Source: Novispirillum itersonii subsp. itersonii ATCC 12639 (lineage in GTDB: Bacteria > Pseudomonadota > Alphaproteobacteria > Rhodospirillales > Rhodospirillaceae). Taken from it: a stretch of DNA of 64,000 bases. The notes under the pieces are model-generated. The model worked only from the letters and a program-made list of their open reading frames with translations, searched no databases and was not told the origin of the DNA. This document shows positions 27,623 through 35,911 of this stretch, one piece after another; the stretch's first letter is position 1, and every line of letters begins with the position of its first letter. The stretch spans positions 1-64,000 of the forward strand of contig NZ_KB907342.1 in the NCBI RefSeq assembly GCF_000381985.1, read 5' to 3'. Both the position numbers and the translations under genes were made by a program.

Positions 27623-27658
27623 GCATAAGCCCCCGGATACGGGGGCTTATGCTCTTTT
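27623..27658. terminator. Terminator downstream of cobT
   Basis: GCATAAGCCCCCG (27623-27635) pairs perfectly with CGGGGGCTTATGC (27640-27652), loop GATA. The T-rich tail (CTCTTTT) is on the plus strand, but cobT on the minus strand is the only gene reading into it before oppA. Confidence 0.7.
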
Positions 27659-27691
27659 GGGGGGAGTTTTCCGCCGGATCTGCTGCGGGCT

Positions 27692-29689
27692 TCAGCGGCG
27701 TCCGTCTTCATCGAACAGCTCAGCCAGCTGTTTCAGTACCGTACCGCCCAGTTCCTCGGCATCCATGATCGTGACCGCGCGACGGTAGTAGCGGGTCACG
27801 TCATGGCCGATGCCGATGGCAAGCAGATCGACCGGGCTGCGGGTCTCGATCCAGGCAATGACGTCGCGCAGATGCTTTTCCAGATAGTTACCGGGGTTGA
27901 CCGACAGGGTTGAATCGTCAACCGGGGCCCCGTCGGAAATCACCATCAGAATCCGCCGCTGCTCCGGGCGGCCCAGCAGGCGCTGGTGGGCCCACATCAG
28001 GGCCTCCCCGTCGATGTTTTCCTTCAGGATGCCTTCTTTCAGCATCAGGCCCAGACTGCGGCGGGCCCGGCGCCACGGGGTGTCGGCAGCCTTATAGATG
28101 ATATGCCGCAGGTCATTCAGACGTCCGGGGCTGACCGGTTTCCCGTCCTTCAGCCATTGTTCGCGGGCCTTGCCGCCCTTCCACTGGCTGGTGGTGAAGC
28201 CCAGAATTTCAACTTTCACACCGCAGCGTTCCAGTGTGCGGGCCAGAATGTCGGCACTCATGGCCGCAACGGTGATCGGGCGTCCGCGCATTGAGCCGGA
28301 GTTGTCGATCAGCAGCGTCACCACGGTATCGCGGAAGTCGGTATCGCGTTCCAGTTTGTAAGACAGTGGAACGGTTGGGTTGGCGACGATGCGGGCCAGA
28401 CGGGCCGCATCGAGATAGCCTTCTTCCAGATCAAAGTCCCATGACCGCAGCTGCTGGGCCATCAGACGGCGCTGCAGGCGGTTTGCCAGCCGGGAGACCA
28501 CTCCCTGCAGGTGTGACAGCTGCTGATCAAGCTGGAAGCGCAGACGGGTCAGCTCTTCCGGATCACAGAGGTCGGTGGCGTCTTTCACCTGATCGAAGGC
28601 GGTGACATAAGCCTTGTAGGCGGTATCAAGGCCGCTGTTATGGCCGGGGCGGGGCCGGGCGGCTTCGGTCTCTCCGGCCGGATCCTCTGATCCTTCACCG
28701 GGGGCGGCGATCTGCATGGCCTGATCGCCGTCTTCCTCACCGCTTTCACCCTGTTCGCTGCCGCCCTTGCTGTCGTCAGACTGATCCTGACCGGACTGCT
28801 GCTGGCCGCCCTGATTTTCCTGCTGCTCGTCGCCGCCTTCGTCTCCGCCGTCGGCTGCCTGACCATCGGCCTGCTGATCCTGTTCGTCGCGTTCCAGATC
28901 TTCCAGATCATCACGCTCCAGTTCCAGATCCTCAAGGATCTGGCGCAGGACATTGGCGTAGGCCACCTGATCGTCACGGGTGGCGGCAAGATCCCCGATG
29001 CGCTGGCGCAGCCGGTCGACGGTATCCGCGCACAGGGTCAGCAGGTGCCGGGCTGCGGGGCCGATCGGCACATCTCCCAGCCCTTCGGCAATGGTCAGCT
29101 TGGCAAGTTCATGCAGCGGGACCGAGGCCGGATCGGTGACCTGTGCGTATCCTTCGGCGTTCAGGCGGGTTTCCACTGCAGCCGACAGATTCAGGGCGGT
29201 GCCCTGCAGGCGGCTGGCCCCGATCGCCTCCACCCGTGCCTGTTCGGCCGCATTATAGACATCGCGGGCATCGGTGCTGGTGGGCAGACGGCGGGCATGC
29301 ACCCGCACATCGTGATACCGCAGCTTCAGGGCGGTGGCGTCGGCGACCCCGCGCAGGCGCCCCAGAGCCTTGGGGTCCAGCGCATTGGGGGGCAGTGGCA
29401 GGCGGACCTGATTGCCCATGACCGACCCGTTACCGTTCAGGCCAACCGGGGAATAGCTGATCAGAAGATCTTTTTGCCCGGCCATGGCCCGCAGGCAGGC
29501 GGCTGTTGCCCGCTTCAGGGTTTCGGTCGGGGTTTCGCCGCTGTGCAGGGCGTCGCCTTTCGGGCCGCGTGCGGGCCCGGCATGGATGCTGCCCGGACGG
29601 CCACCCCCGGCAATCGGAGAACCAATGGCGGCGGCACCACCGGCAGAAGCGGCACCGGACGGACGGGCAAAGCGGGGCGTATCAGCCAT
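27692..29689 (-). CDS. cobT: Aerobic cobaltochelatase subunit CobT
   Basis: A 665-residue subunit of the CobNST chelatase that inserts cobalt into hydrogenobyrinate a,c-diamide. The C-terminal third is a von Willebrand A domain with the MIDAS motif DNSGSM ([29 protein letters not shown]). The middle is an extreme acidic and Gln-rich spacer. ATG at 29689 is chosen over an upstream Met that precedes a poor leader. CobS is encoded 90 bp upstream on the same strand; CobN is not in the window. Confidence 0.93.
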   Translation of the reverse strand: MADTPRFARPSGAASAGGAAAIGSPIAGGGRPGSIHAGPARGPKGDALHSGETPTETLKRATAACLRAMAGQKDLLISYSPVGLNGNGSVMGNQVRLPLPPNALDPKALGRLRGVADATALKLRYHDVRVHARRLPTSTDARDVYNAAEQARVEAIGASRLQGTALNLSAAVETRLNAEGYAQVTDPASVPLHELAKLTIAEGLGDVPIGPAARHLLTLCADTVDRLRQRIGDLAATRDDQVAYANVLRQILEDLELERDDLEDLERDEQDQQADGQAADGGDEGGDEQQENQGGQQQSGQDQSDDSKGGSEQGESGEEDGDQAMQIAAPGEGSEDPAGETEAARPRPGHNSGLDTAYKAYVTAFDQVKDATDLCDPEELTRLRFQLDQQLSHLQGVVSRLANRLQRRLMAQQLRSWDFDLEEGYLDAARLARIVANPTVPLSYKLERDTDFRDTVVTLLIDNSGSMRGRPITVAAMSADILARTLERCGVKVEILGFTTSQWKGGKAREQWLKDGKPVSPGRLNDLRHIIYKAADTPWRRARRSLGLMLKEGILKENIDGEALMWAHQRLLGRPEQRRILMVISDGAPVDDSTLSVNPGNYLEKHLRDVIAWIETRSPVDLLAIGIGHDVTRYYRRAVTIMDAEELGGTVLKQLAELFDEDGRR

Positions 29690-29779
29690 GATCGGCAGGA
29701 TTCCTAAAACAGATCGGTCATCCATGCACCGCCTGCCGGGACGGGCCGGGCAGGCGGTGCATCGGGTGCGGGGTCAGCC

Positions 29780-30766
29780 TCAGGGCATGATGGCCCGCAG
29801 GGCTGACTGCGGCAGCTCTTCCCCAAGGCAGCGCTGGTAGTATTCCGCCACCAGCGGACGCTCGGTCTCGTCGCACTTGTTCAGGAAGGTGACGCGGAAG
29901 GCATAGGCCACATCCCCGAAGATCTGGCTGTTTTCTGCCCAGGTCAGCACGCTGCGCGGGCTCATCACCGTCGAAATATCACCGGCGATAAAGCCGGAGC
30001 GGGTCATGTCAGCCACCGAAACCATGGCCGACAGGGTCTTGCGGCCCTTGGCGGCGACAAAGTCCGGCATTTTGGCGGCGACGATGTTCACTTCGGCATC
30101 GTGTTCCAGATAGTTCAGGGTGGCGACGATGTTCCAGCGGTCCATCTGGCCCTGATTGATCTGCTGGGTGCCGTGGTACAGGCCGGTGGTATCCCCCAGA
30201 CCAATGGTGTTAGCGGTGGCAAACAGGCGGAACGACTTGTGCGGCCGGATCACCTTGTTCTGGTCGAGCAGCGTCAGCTTGCCTTCGACTTCCAGAATCC
30301 GCTGAATCACAAACATCACATCCGGTCGGCCGGCATCGTATTCGTCAAACACCAGAGCACAGGGGTTCTGCAGGGCCCACGGCAGAATCCCTTCACGGAA
30401 TTCGGTGACCTGCTGACCATCGCGCAGCACGATCGCGTCTTTGCCGATCAGGTCGATACGGCTGACATGGCTGTCGAGGTTGACGCGGATGCAGGGCCAG
30501 TTCAGGCGGGCGGCAACCTGTTCGATATGGGTCGATTTCCCGGTACCGTGATACCCCTGCACCATGACGCGGCGGTTGTAGGCAAACCCGGCGAGAATTG
30601 CCAGTGTGGTATCGCGGTCAAACAGGTAGTTCGGGTCCAGATCAGGGACGTAGTCCGAGCCCTTGCTAAAAGCCGGAACCATCATATCGCTGTCGATCCC
30701 GAACACGTCCCGCACGGACAGGGTGATATCGGGGGTGTTCAGGGGGTTAACCGCACCGGAGTCCAT
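29780..30766 (-). CDS. cobS: Aerobic cobaltochelatase AAA+ subunit CobS
   Basis: A 328-residue AAA+ ATPase of the MoxR/CobS class with Walker [10 protein letters not shown], Walker [11 protein letters not shown] and the sensor region [19 protein letters not shown]. It forms the ring complex with CobT that powers cobalt insertion by CobN in the aerobic B12 pathway. Full length for the family. It sits between the J-domain gene and cobT, an arrangement common in alphaproteobacteria. Confidence 0.95.
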   Translation of the reverse strand: MDSGAVNPLNTPDITLSVRDVFGIDSDMMVPAFSKGSDYVPDLDPNYLFDRDTTLAILAGFAYNRRVMVQGYHGTGKSTHIEQVAARLNWPCIRVNLDSHVSRIDLIGKDAIVLRDGQQVTEFREGILPWALQNPCALVFDEYDAGRPDVMFVIQRILEVEGKLTLLDQNKVIRPHKSFRLFATANTIGLGDTTGLYHGTQQINQGQMDRWNIVATLNYLEHDAEVNIVAAKMPDFVAAKGRKTLSAMVSVADMTRSGFIAGDISTVMSPRSVLTWAENSQIFGDVAYAFRVTFLNKCDETERPLVAEYYQRCLGEELPQSALRAIMP

Positions 30767-30888
30767 CTGTGTCCTCTTTATCCTCTGGTCGTCCGGGCGA
30801 TGACCGGGAGAGCCCCCGAGACCTGCCGGACCTGCGCGCGCCGGGCCACCGGAACGGCGACGTGGCGTCTGAGGTCCTTAGAATAGCC

Positions 30889-31521
30889 TCAAGTCCGGTC
30901 ATTTAGTCCAGTAAGAAGGAGGCGATAGGCGGCGTTTATCTCTTTCAGGCGGTCTTCGGCATCCTTATCCCCCTGATTGACATCGGGGTGGTGCTGTTTG
31001 ACCAGAGACAGATAGCGGCTGCGCAGGACGTCCTTCTCCAGCGGCCAGTCCAGTCCCATCACCCGCAGGGCCCGGTCTTCCGGCGTATCGGGGCGCGGGG
31101 GGCGGTCGTGCTGGGTCTGCTGCCAGCGTCGCCGGGCATCAGCGGCCCCGGCCCCGACATTGTCGCGGTAGACGCCGAAGGGGTCGTTGATATCCGGGCC
31201 GTCACTCCGGGCTCCGGCACCGTTACGCCCCATCTTCCAGGTCGGGCGCTGCCAGTAAGTATCCTGCCGGATATGGTCTTCGACCTGTGCGTCATTCAGG
31301 CCGTCAAAAAAGTTCCAGCTTTTGTTGAATTCGCGGACATGCTCAAGGCACAGCCATTGATAATCCGACAGATTGCGATCCTTGGGGGCGCGGTATTCCC
31401 CCGCCTCCGGGCAGCCGGGATGGGCGCAGACGCGGTGGCGCGGCTGTCGGCGGGTCGAATAACGGCCGAAAGGATCAAAGGCGGCTTCTTCCGCCGGAGA
31501 GGGAGTCTTTTTGGAGCGCAT
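30889..31521 (-). CDS. J-domain (DnaJ-like) protein next to cobST
   Basis: A 210-residue protein. Residues about 30-60 contain a Cys/His group (HRVCAHPGCPEAGEYRAP and WLCLEHV), possibly a small zinc site. The C-terminal 60 residues form a J domain with helix II RSRYLSLVKQ, the HPD motif (HHPDVN) and helix III ending LKEINAAYRLL. It should stimulate an Hsp70. ATG at 31521 is chosen; upstream codons are implausible. Proteins of this type regularly precede cobS in alphaproteobacteria, but a direct role in B12 synthesis is not shown. Confidence 0.85.
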   Translation of the reverse strand: MRSKKTPSPAEEAAFDPFGRYSTRRQPRHRVCAHPGCPEAGEYRAPKDRNLSDYQWLCLEHVREFNKSWNFFDGLNDAQVEDHIRQDTYWQRPTWKMGRNGAGARSDGPDINDPFGVYRDNVGAGAADARRRWQQTQHDRPPRPDTPEDRALRVMGLDWPLEKDVLRSRYLSLVKQHHPDVNQGDKDAEDRLKEINAAYRLLLTGLNDRT

Positions 31522-31667
31522 GGGCAGAATATGTGACCGGGAGGGTGTCAGAGGCAAGGGGAACGGCCTATGTATGATACCGTCATAATGGCCGAGTGCG
31601 CGGGTGAGCGGAAGAGACCGGTTGCCAGAGGCCGGCGGTTTCTTTTTCAAGCACAGGATATGGTGTT

Positions 31668-32006
31668 ATGTCCAACTCCCCGATGTCTGCCCCGATGCCG
31701 GATGGCCCCTATGCCCGCCGGATGGTGGAAAAGCTGACCGCAGCTTTTGCGCCGTCGCTGCTGGAAATCAAGGACGACTCCCATAAGCATGCCGGTCATG
31801 CCGACCGGATTGCCGCGCTGGGGCCATCGGGGCATGCGCCGGTGGATGGTGGGGGCGAAACCCATTTTCGTGTCACGCTTGTTTCGGCGGCTTTTGTGGG
31901 GCAGTCCCGCGTTCAGCGGCAGCGAATGGTCTATGACGTCCTGCGGGATGAACTGCGTGAGCGGATCCATGCGCTGGCTCTGACCACCAAGGCCCCCGGT
32001 GAGTGA
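31668..32006 (+). CDS. bolA: BolA family protein
   Basis: A 112-residue protein with the BolA fold: an N-terminal helix MVEKLTAAFAPSLLEIKDDSHKHAGH, the loop GETHFRVTLVSAAF and the C-terminal helix QRQRMVYDVLRDEL. His residues in SHKHAGH and the loop fit the glutaredoxin/Fe-S-binding surface of BolA. BolA proteins cooperate with monothiol glutaredoxins in iron-sulphur trafficking and affect morphology. Divergent from the J-domain gene with 146 bp between starts. Confidence 0.9.
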   Translation: MSNSPMSAPMPDGPYARRMVEKLTAAFAPSLLEIKDDSHKHAGHADRIAALGPSGHAPVDGGGETHFRVTLVSAAFVGQSRVQRQRMVYDVLRDELRERIHALALTTKAPGE

Positions 32007-32041
32007 GGGGGGTACCGGACGAAGTCGGACCTGAAAAAGGA

Positions 32042-32070
32042 ACGGGCGGGAAAAATCCCGCCCGTCTGGC
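32042..32070 (+). terminator. Terminator after bolA
   Basis: ACGGGCGGGA (32042-32051) pairs with TCCCGCCCGT (32056-32065), loop AAAA, with a weak T-stretch a few bases later. It lies between converging bolA and the bactofilin gene. Confidence 0.75.
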
Positions 32071-32085
32071 TTTTGATGCCGGTTT

Positions 32086-33396
32086 TTACTGCATTTTGCA
32101 GGACCGTACCGAGATGCATTGGTTCTCGGCTTCACACTTCAGTTCCCAGGTGCAGACTTCCTGAAGGGCTCCGCGTGCCCCGGCTGGCAGGGCCGGTTTG
32201 GTCTTTTTCGCGGAAGCCGAAGCTGCCGGAGAGTCCGCAGGTCTGCTTTGGGCGACAGTCGCCTTCACGGTGCCCGTGTCTTTCGTCGGTGCCGGATCGT
32301 CGGTGACCGCTTCCCGGGATGCCGGAGTCGGCTTACCGGTCGCGGGTTGGCTGGAGGATGCCGCTTCTGCCGGGGCAGGCGGAGTCTGTGCTGTTGCTGC
32401 GGCAGCCACTGCCGGGACCGCAGGCGCGGCGACCGGAGCCGGTTCAGGCGATACAGCCGCAGGAATCGGCCTGTCGACCGGTTCATGCCGGGGCAGGGGC
32501 GGTGAGGGGGACAAGTCCGGGATCACGACCGGGGGCGGAGCGGTCACGACGGGTGTCGGGGCGACTGCCACAGGGGTCTGTGCCGTTACCGCCGGTTTGG
32601 TTTCCACGGTCTCGGCAGCCGGAATGGCCGGAACAGACGGCGGCTCTGCTGCGGTCAGGGTCGACGGCATGATTTTTGACAGTGACGGTGGCACGGCAGG
32701 CGGCGGCGGCGGCGTAATACGCGGTGCGGCTTCTGTGGTCGTATTATTCGTCGAGCTAGCCGCAACGGCAGCAGGGGCTGCTGTTGCTGTGGTAGAGGTC
32801 TCTGCGACAGTGGCAGGGTTTTCCGTCCGTGACTGTGTCACCTGTTCCAGAAGCTGGTCTTTCCAGTTTCGGGTGGTCGGATTAATCACGGTGATGCCAG
32901 TGATGACGCCGGCGACGATCATTCCACCCAAAAAGGCCAGCATGGACATGTTAAAGCGTGGCGGAGAAACCGACGCCGCAGCGGCCTGCTTGAGAGAGGC
33001 AGCGGCCGGAATTTCGGTGACAGTCGGAATAGCCGGGCGGCTGGTGCCGGACATAACCGGGACAAGACGGGCGTTGACGTCCGCGCAGGGCTCCGTACCG
33101 AGGCTTTCGTATTCCACTTCTCCCCGGAAGTGACAGCCATCACGGAAAATCGCCTGCCGAGCATTCACAATGCCGGTCATATTTCCACTGACAGTCGCTT
33201 CCTCGGCACTTATACGGGCGCGGATACGACCATTGGGGCCAACGGTGGCCTGACGGGCCAACACATCGCCATGGAATTCGCAGTCCATCTCGACGCTGCC
33301 GGACGTTTCAATCCGGCCACGAATGGTCAGATCGGGCGCAAGGTATGAGGTACCGGCGCTTCCGAATGGCGACAAAGGATATGCGGCAACAGACAT
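32086..33396 (-). CDS. Bactofilin-domain transmembrane protein
   Basis: A 436-residue protein. Residues about 20-105 form a bactofilin (DUF583) beta-helix: repeated short strands such as LTIRGRIETSGSVEMDCEFHGDVLARQATVGPNGRIRA shown here only in part. A transmembrane helix follows at about 150-171, then a 230-residue Ala/Pro/Thr/Val-rich disordered stretch, and a 25-residue Cys-containing tail with five Cys (CTWELKC...C). Typical bactofilins are 100-200 residues and soluble, so the membrane helix and long tail are unusual. ATG at 33396 is chosen. Inferred role: a membrane-anchored cytoskeletal scaffold reaching into the periplasm. Confidence 0.75.
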   Translation of the reverse strand: MSVAAYPLSPFGSAGTSYLAPDLTIRGRIETSGSVEMDCEFHGDVLARQATVGPNGRIRARISAEEATVSGNMTGIVNARQAIFRDGCHFRGEVEYESLGTEPCADVNARLVPVMSGTSRPAIPTVTEIPAAASLKQAAAASVSPPRFNMSMLAFLGGMIVAGVITGITVINPTTRNWKDQLLEQVTQSRTENPATVAETSTTATAAPAAVAASSTNNTTTEAAPRITPPPPPAVPPSLSKIMPSTLTAAEPPSVPAIPAAETVETKPAVTAQTPVAVAPTPVVTAPPPVVIPDLSPSPPLPRHEPVDRPIPAAVSPEPAPVAAPAVPAVAAAATAQTPPAPAEAASSSQPATGKPTPASREAVTDDPAPTKDTGTVKATVAQSRPADSPAASASAKKTKPALPAGARGALQEVCTWELKCEAENQCISVRSCKMQ

Positions 33397-33508
33397 GACG
33401 CTCCCCCGGTAAGGGTCCGGCCTTGTGCCAAGTCGTTCCTGCCCCCGATAAACGACGGCAGCCGGATTTCCCAACTGCCGCCATCATGCCGAATTTTATC
33501 TAAAATTT

Positions 33509-33548
33509 CCACCCACCTTTAGCCGTGCCCGCGGCTAAAGGTGGGTGG
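33509..33548 (-). terminator. Strong stem-loop terminating the OmpA-domain lipoprotein gene
   Basis: A perfect 17-bp stem (CCACCCACCTTTAGCCG and its complement) around a 6-nt loop, 16 bp after the stop codon at 33564. The following minus-strand tail is AAATTTTA, a weak T-tract. Confidence 0.75.
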
Positions 33549-33563
33549 TGCTTGATACAGGTG

Positions 33564-34415
33564 TTATTTCGCGCTGCGGAACTTAATTTCGACTCGGCGA
33601 TTCTTCAGTTCCTGCACGTTGTCCTTGGTCGGAACAGCAAGCTGCTGCTCGCCATACGCTTCCAGAGCCATCGACTCGGCCTTGATGCCCAGCTTCACCA
33701 GCTGATCGGCAACGCGTTCAGCACGCTTCTGCGACAGCAGGATGTTGGCGGTATCAGCACCGGCGGTATCGGTGTGACCGGCAATCACCACGGTGACGTT
33801 CGGGGACTTCTTGTAGGCGTCAGATGCGGCCTGCAGGACAGAAGCGGCATTCGGGTCGAGAACCGAGGCACCGGTCTTGAAGTAGACGGTGAAAACCTGC
33901 GGCTTGGCTTCAACAACCGGCTCCGGCTTCTTTTCCAGTTCCTTCTTGACCCCGGCGAGGTTGTCAGTGAAGGCCTTCTTGCAGGCTGCGATATCTTCCG
34001 GCTGGTGGCCTTCTTCCTGCTGTTCGATCCAGCAGTCAAAACCGGCAGCCTGAGCCTTGGCGGCCAGAACCGGAGCCTTCTCGCGGCCGCCGGCATCCAG
34101 GGCGCTCAGCAGGTCAACGCGGGCCTTCGACAGTTCAACAGCCTTATCGGCGGCCAGGTCACGTTCGGCAACGGCCTGCGGCAGAACCTTTTCCCCGCGG
34201 GCAGCAGCTTCGGCGCGGCGCAGGAAGTAGGCGGCATCACGCCAGTCGCCCTGTCCCTTTTCGCTGGCGGCCAGCTTCACATATTCCTGATGCAGGGTCT
34301 TGTTGAAGTCACCGCCGGTGACCGGCAGCTTCTGGACCGCATCGACATTCCACTGGTCGGCACAGGCCGAGAGCAGTCCCGCAGCAGCAGTCACCAGAAG
34401 AATTTTCTTAAACAT
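33564..34415 (-). CDS. OmpA-domain lipoprotein
   Basis: A 283-residue protein with a lipoprotein signal (AAAGLLSAC, lipidated Cys near residue 18). The mid-section is helical and charged. The C-terminal 115 residues are an OmpA/Pal peptidoglycan-binding domain: VYFKTGASVLDP, VVIAGHTDTAGAD, LSQKRAERVADQLVKLGI and NRRVEIKF, with the diaminopimelate-binding Asp and Arg present. It should tether the outer membrane to peptidoglycan. ATG at 34415 with AAGGA upstream gives the lipoprotein signal at the terminus. It is monocistronic. Confidence 0.88.
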   Translation of the reverse strand: MFKKILLVTAAAGLLSACADQWNVDAVQKLPVTGGDFNKTLHQEYVKLAASEKGQGDWRDAAYFLRRAEAAARGEKVLPQAVAERDLAADKAVELSKARVDLLSALDAGGREKAPVLAAKAQAAGFDCWIEQQEEGHQPEDIAACKKAFTDNLAGVKKELEKKPEPVVEAKPQVFTVYFKTGASVLDPNAASVLQAASDAYKKSPNVTVVIAGHTDTAGADTANILLSQKRAERVADQLVKLGIKAESMALEAYGEQQLAVPTKDNVQELKNRRVEIKFRSAK

Positions 34416-34976
34416 CGTGAGTCTATCCTTCATTCGCAGAAAGGCGCCAGCCGGACGCTATACTGACCATTTTTCACAGGCTGTCCAGCCGTGAAGTGAT
34501 GCAGGATACCGTCTGTAGCCCTCTGATACGCCCTGTCCTTGTGGTTTTTACGAGATCCGCGTCCTGTTTTCAGGCTGTACGCAGCCGGAAGTGACGACGC
34601 GGAGCCGAGCAATCCCATTCCCCCCTATCGTCCGGCCTGAGGCAGGCCAGAAGACAGTTATATCCCCACTTAAGCTGCCGGAAGTCCGGCTGATCTGGTG
34701 ATTGGGTGACAGAGATGCCCCGCCAATGCAACAGAAAGCATGCCATAGTACAGGGATCTGTGGCGAAATCACAGGAATTTCAAGCCTCTCGGGAAGTGGA
34801 GCGCTGTACGCGGGAGGGGGGCGAAAAATTATGTCTTTCCAGATATTTATTTCTTTAAGTCAATGTTTTGCCTGCACGTTCCCCGCCAAAGGGACGCGGG
34901 TGGCCATCGTAGATAAAGAATATGTCGGCCCAGAAAAATTTGCCCGGGAATGGGGCTTCCCCTCCTACCCGGTCAA
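34416..34976. other. Gene-poor intergenic region
   Basis: About 560 bp between the lipoprotein start and the next terminators holds no reading frame with both a plausible start and protein-like composition. An AT-rich patch lies near 34825-34870. A small untranslated RNA ending at the orphan terminator (34981-35014) is possible but not demonstrated. Confidence 0.5.
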
Positions 34977-34980
34977 AACA

Positions 34981-35014
34981 AAAGGCCCGTCGGTATCGAC
35001 GGACCTTTGTCTTT
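34981..35014. terminator. Orphan terminator-like hairpin
   Basis: AAAGG plus CCGTCG (34981-34992) pairs with CGACGG and CCTTT (34997-35008), one internal mismatch, loop GTAT. A T-rich tail follows on the plus strand and a better one (TTTTGTTTT) on the minus strand. No plus-strand gene precedes it; it may be a second terminator for the cold-shock gene. Confidence 0.6.
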
Positions 35015-35064
35015 AGCTCTGCTGTCTGCCGGTGACCTGCACTGGCAGGCAGTCAGCGAAAGAA

Positions 35065-35096
35065 AAATGGGCGCCGTCGTTAGGCTGCGCCCATTT
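35065..35096 (-). terminator. Terminator of the cold-shock gene
   Basis: AAATGGGCGC (35065-35074) pairs with GCGCCCATTT (35087-35096), followed on the minus strand by TTTCTTTC. It lies 13 bp after the cold-shock gene stop. Confidence 0.8.
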
Positions 35097-35109
35097 CTGA
35101 AACCACCGC

Positions 35110-35616
35110 TCAGATGACTTCGACTTCTTCCGCCATCGGGCCTTTCTTGCCCATACGGGTGTTCAGACGCACCCGCTGGCCGCTTTCCAGGGCCTGAAGA
35201 CCGGACCGGTTCAGGGAACCGATGCCGATGAACACGTCCTTGCCGCCGCTGTCCGGGGTGACAAAGCCGAAGCCCTTGTCGGCGCTGAAGAACTTCACGA
35301 CGCCTTCGATGATGGCATCGTCATCGCCGCCGCCCATGCCGCCGCCGCCGCCTTCGACCGCGTCGGAGTTATCCACCGACAGAATGGTCGAAACCTGCGG
35401 GCCCTTCGGACCGGCTTCGAGATCGCAGACGATAACCGCGCCCTGCGCAATGGCGTTAAGACCCGCGCGCTGGACGACAGAAATGTGGAGAAACGCGTCA
35501 GAGGAACCATCCTGAGGAGCGACGAAACCGAAGCCCTTGGAGGTATTGAACCACTTAACGGTTGCCGTCACGCCGGTTTGCAGCGGGTTGGACGGGCGGA
35601 AGGAGCGGTTATTCAT
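35110..35616 (-). CDS. Double cold-shock-domain protein
   Basis: A 168-residue protein with two CSDs. The first has TVKWFNTSKGFGFVAPQDG with DAFLH; the second has GVVKFFSADKGFGFVTPDSGGKDVFI. The RNP1 motif KGFGFV is intact in both. A Gly/Asp-rich linker (EGGGGGMGGGDDD) separates them. Such two-domain proteins are typical of alphaproteobacteria and bind single-stranded RNA or DNA. ATG at 35616 is chosen; a long untranslated leader is likely, as usual for csp genes. In the second domain the usual FVH is FIG, so one RNA-contacting aromatic or His is altered. Confidence 0.9.
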   Translation of the reverse strand: MNNRSFRPSNPLQTGVTATVKWFNTSKGFGFVAPQDGSSDAFLHISVVQRAGLNAIAQGAVIVCDLEAGPKGPQVSTILSVDNSDAVEGGGGGMGGGDDDAIIEGVVKFFSADKGFGFVTPDSGGKDVFIGIGSLNRSGLQALESGQRVRLNTRMGKKGPMAEEVEVI

Positions 35617-35911
35617 AGCGAACAGAAAACCTTTGAAAGGGGTATAACCGTCTCGAACATTACCTGATTCCGTACCCGTCTCCAAGCGCTATGACTCACC
35701 ATTTCTGTTTTTCCGGGGAGAGCGGGAAAGCTGTTGCAAATGTGCCGATGGGTGGGGAAGAGTCCAGAGTTCCTCCCGCTCTGTCGGATGTCCGGTTCTG
35801 TCGGCACGCGTTCTGTAACGGATTTCGCACCTTTTGCAGGCGTCTCGGTCCGGCATCAGGTCTGGCGGCAAGAGCGCCGGGGGACGGTCTATAAGGAAGA
35901 AAGGCTGCATC

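Noticed and set aside
34702-35016. 104-codon plus-strand open frame in the gene-poor region
   Set aside because: No ribosome-binding site, no domain, and it overlaps the orphan terminator hairpin.
34977-35100. CRISPR or repeat array
   Set aside because: Two unrelated hairpins close together gave the impression; there are no regularly spaced repeats here or elsewhere in the window.
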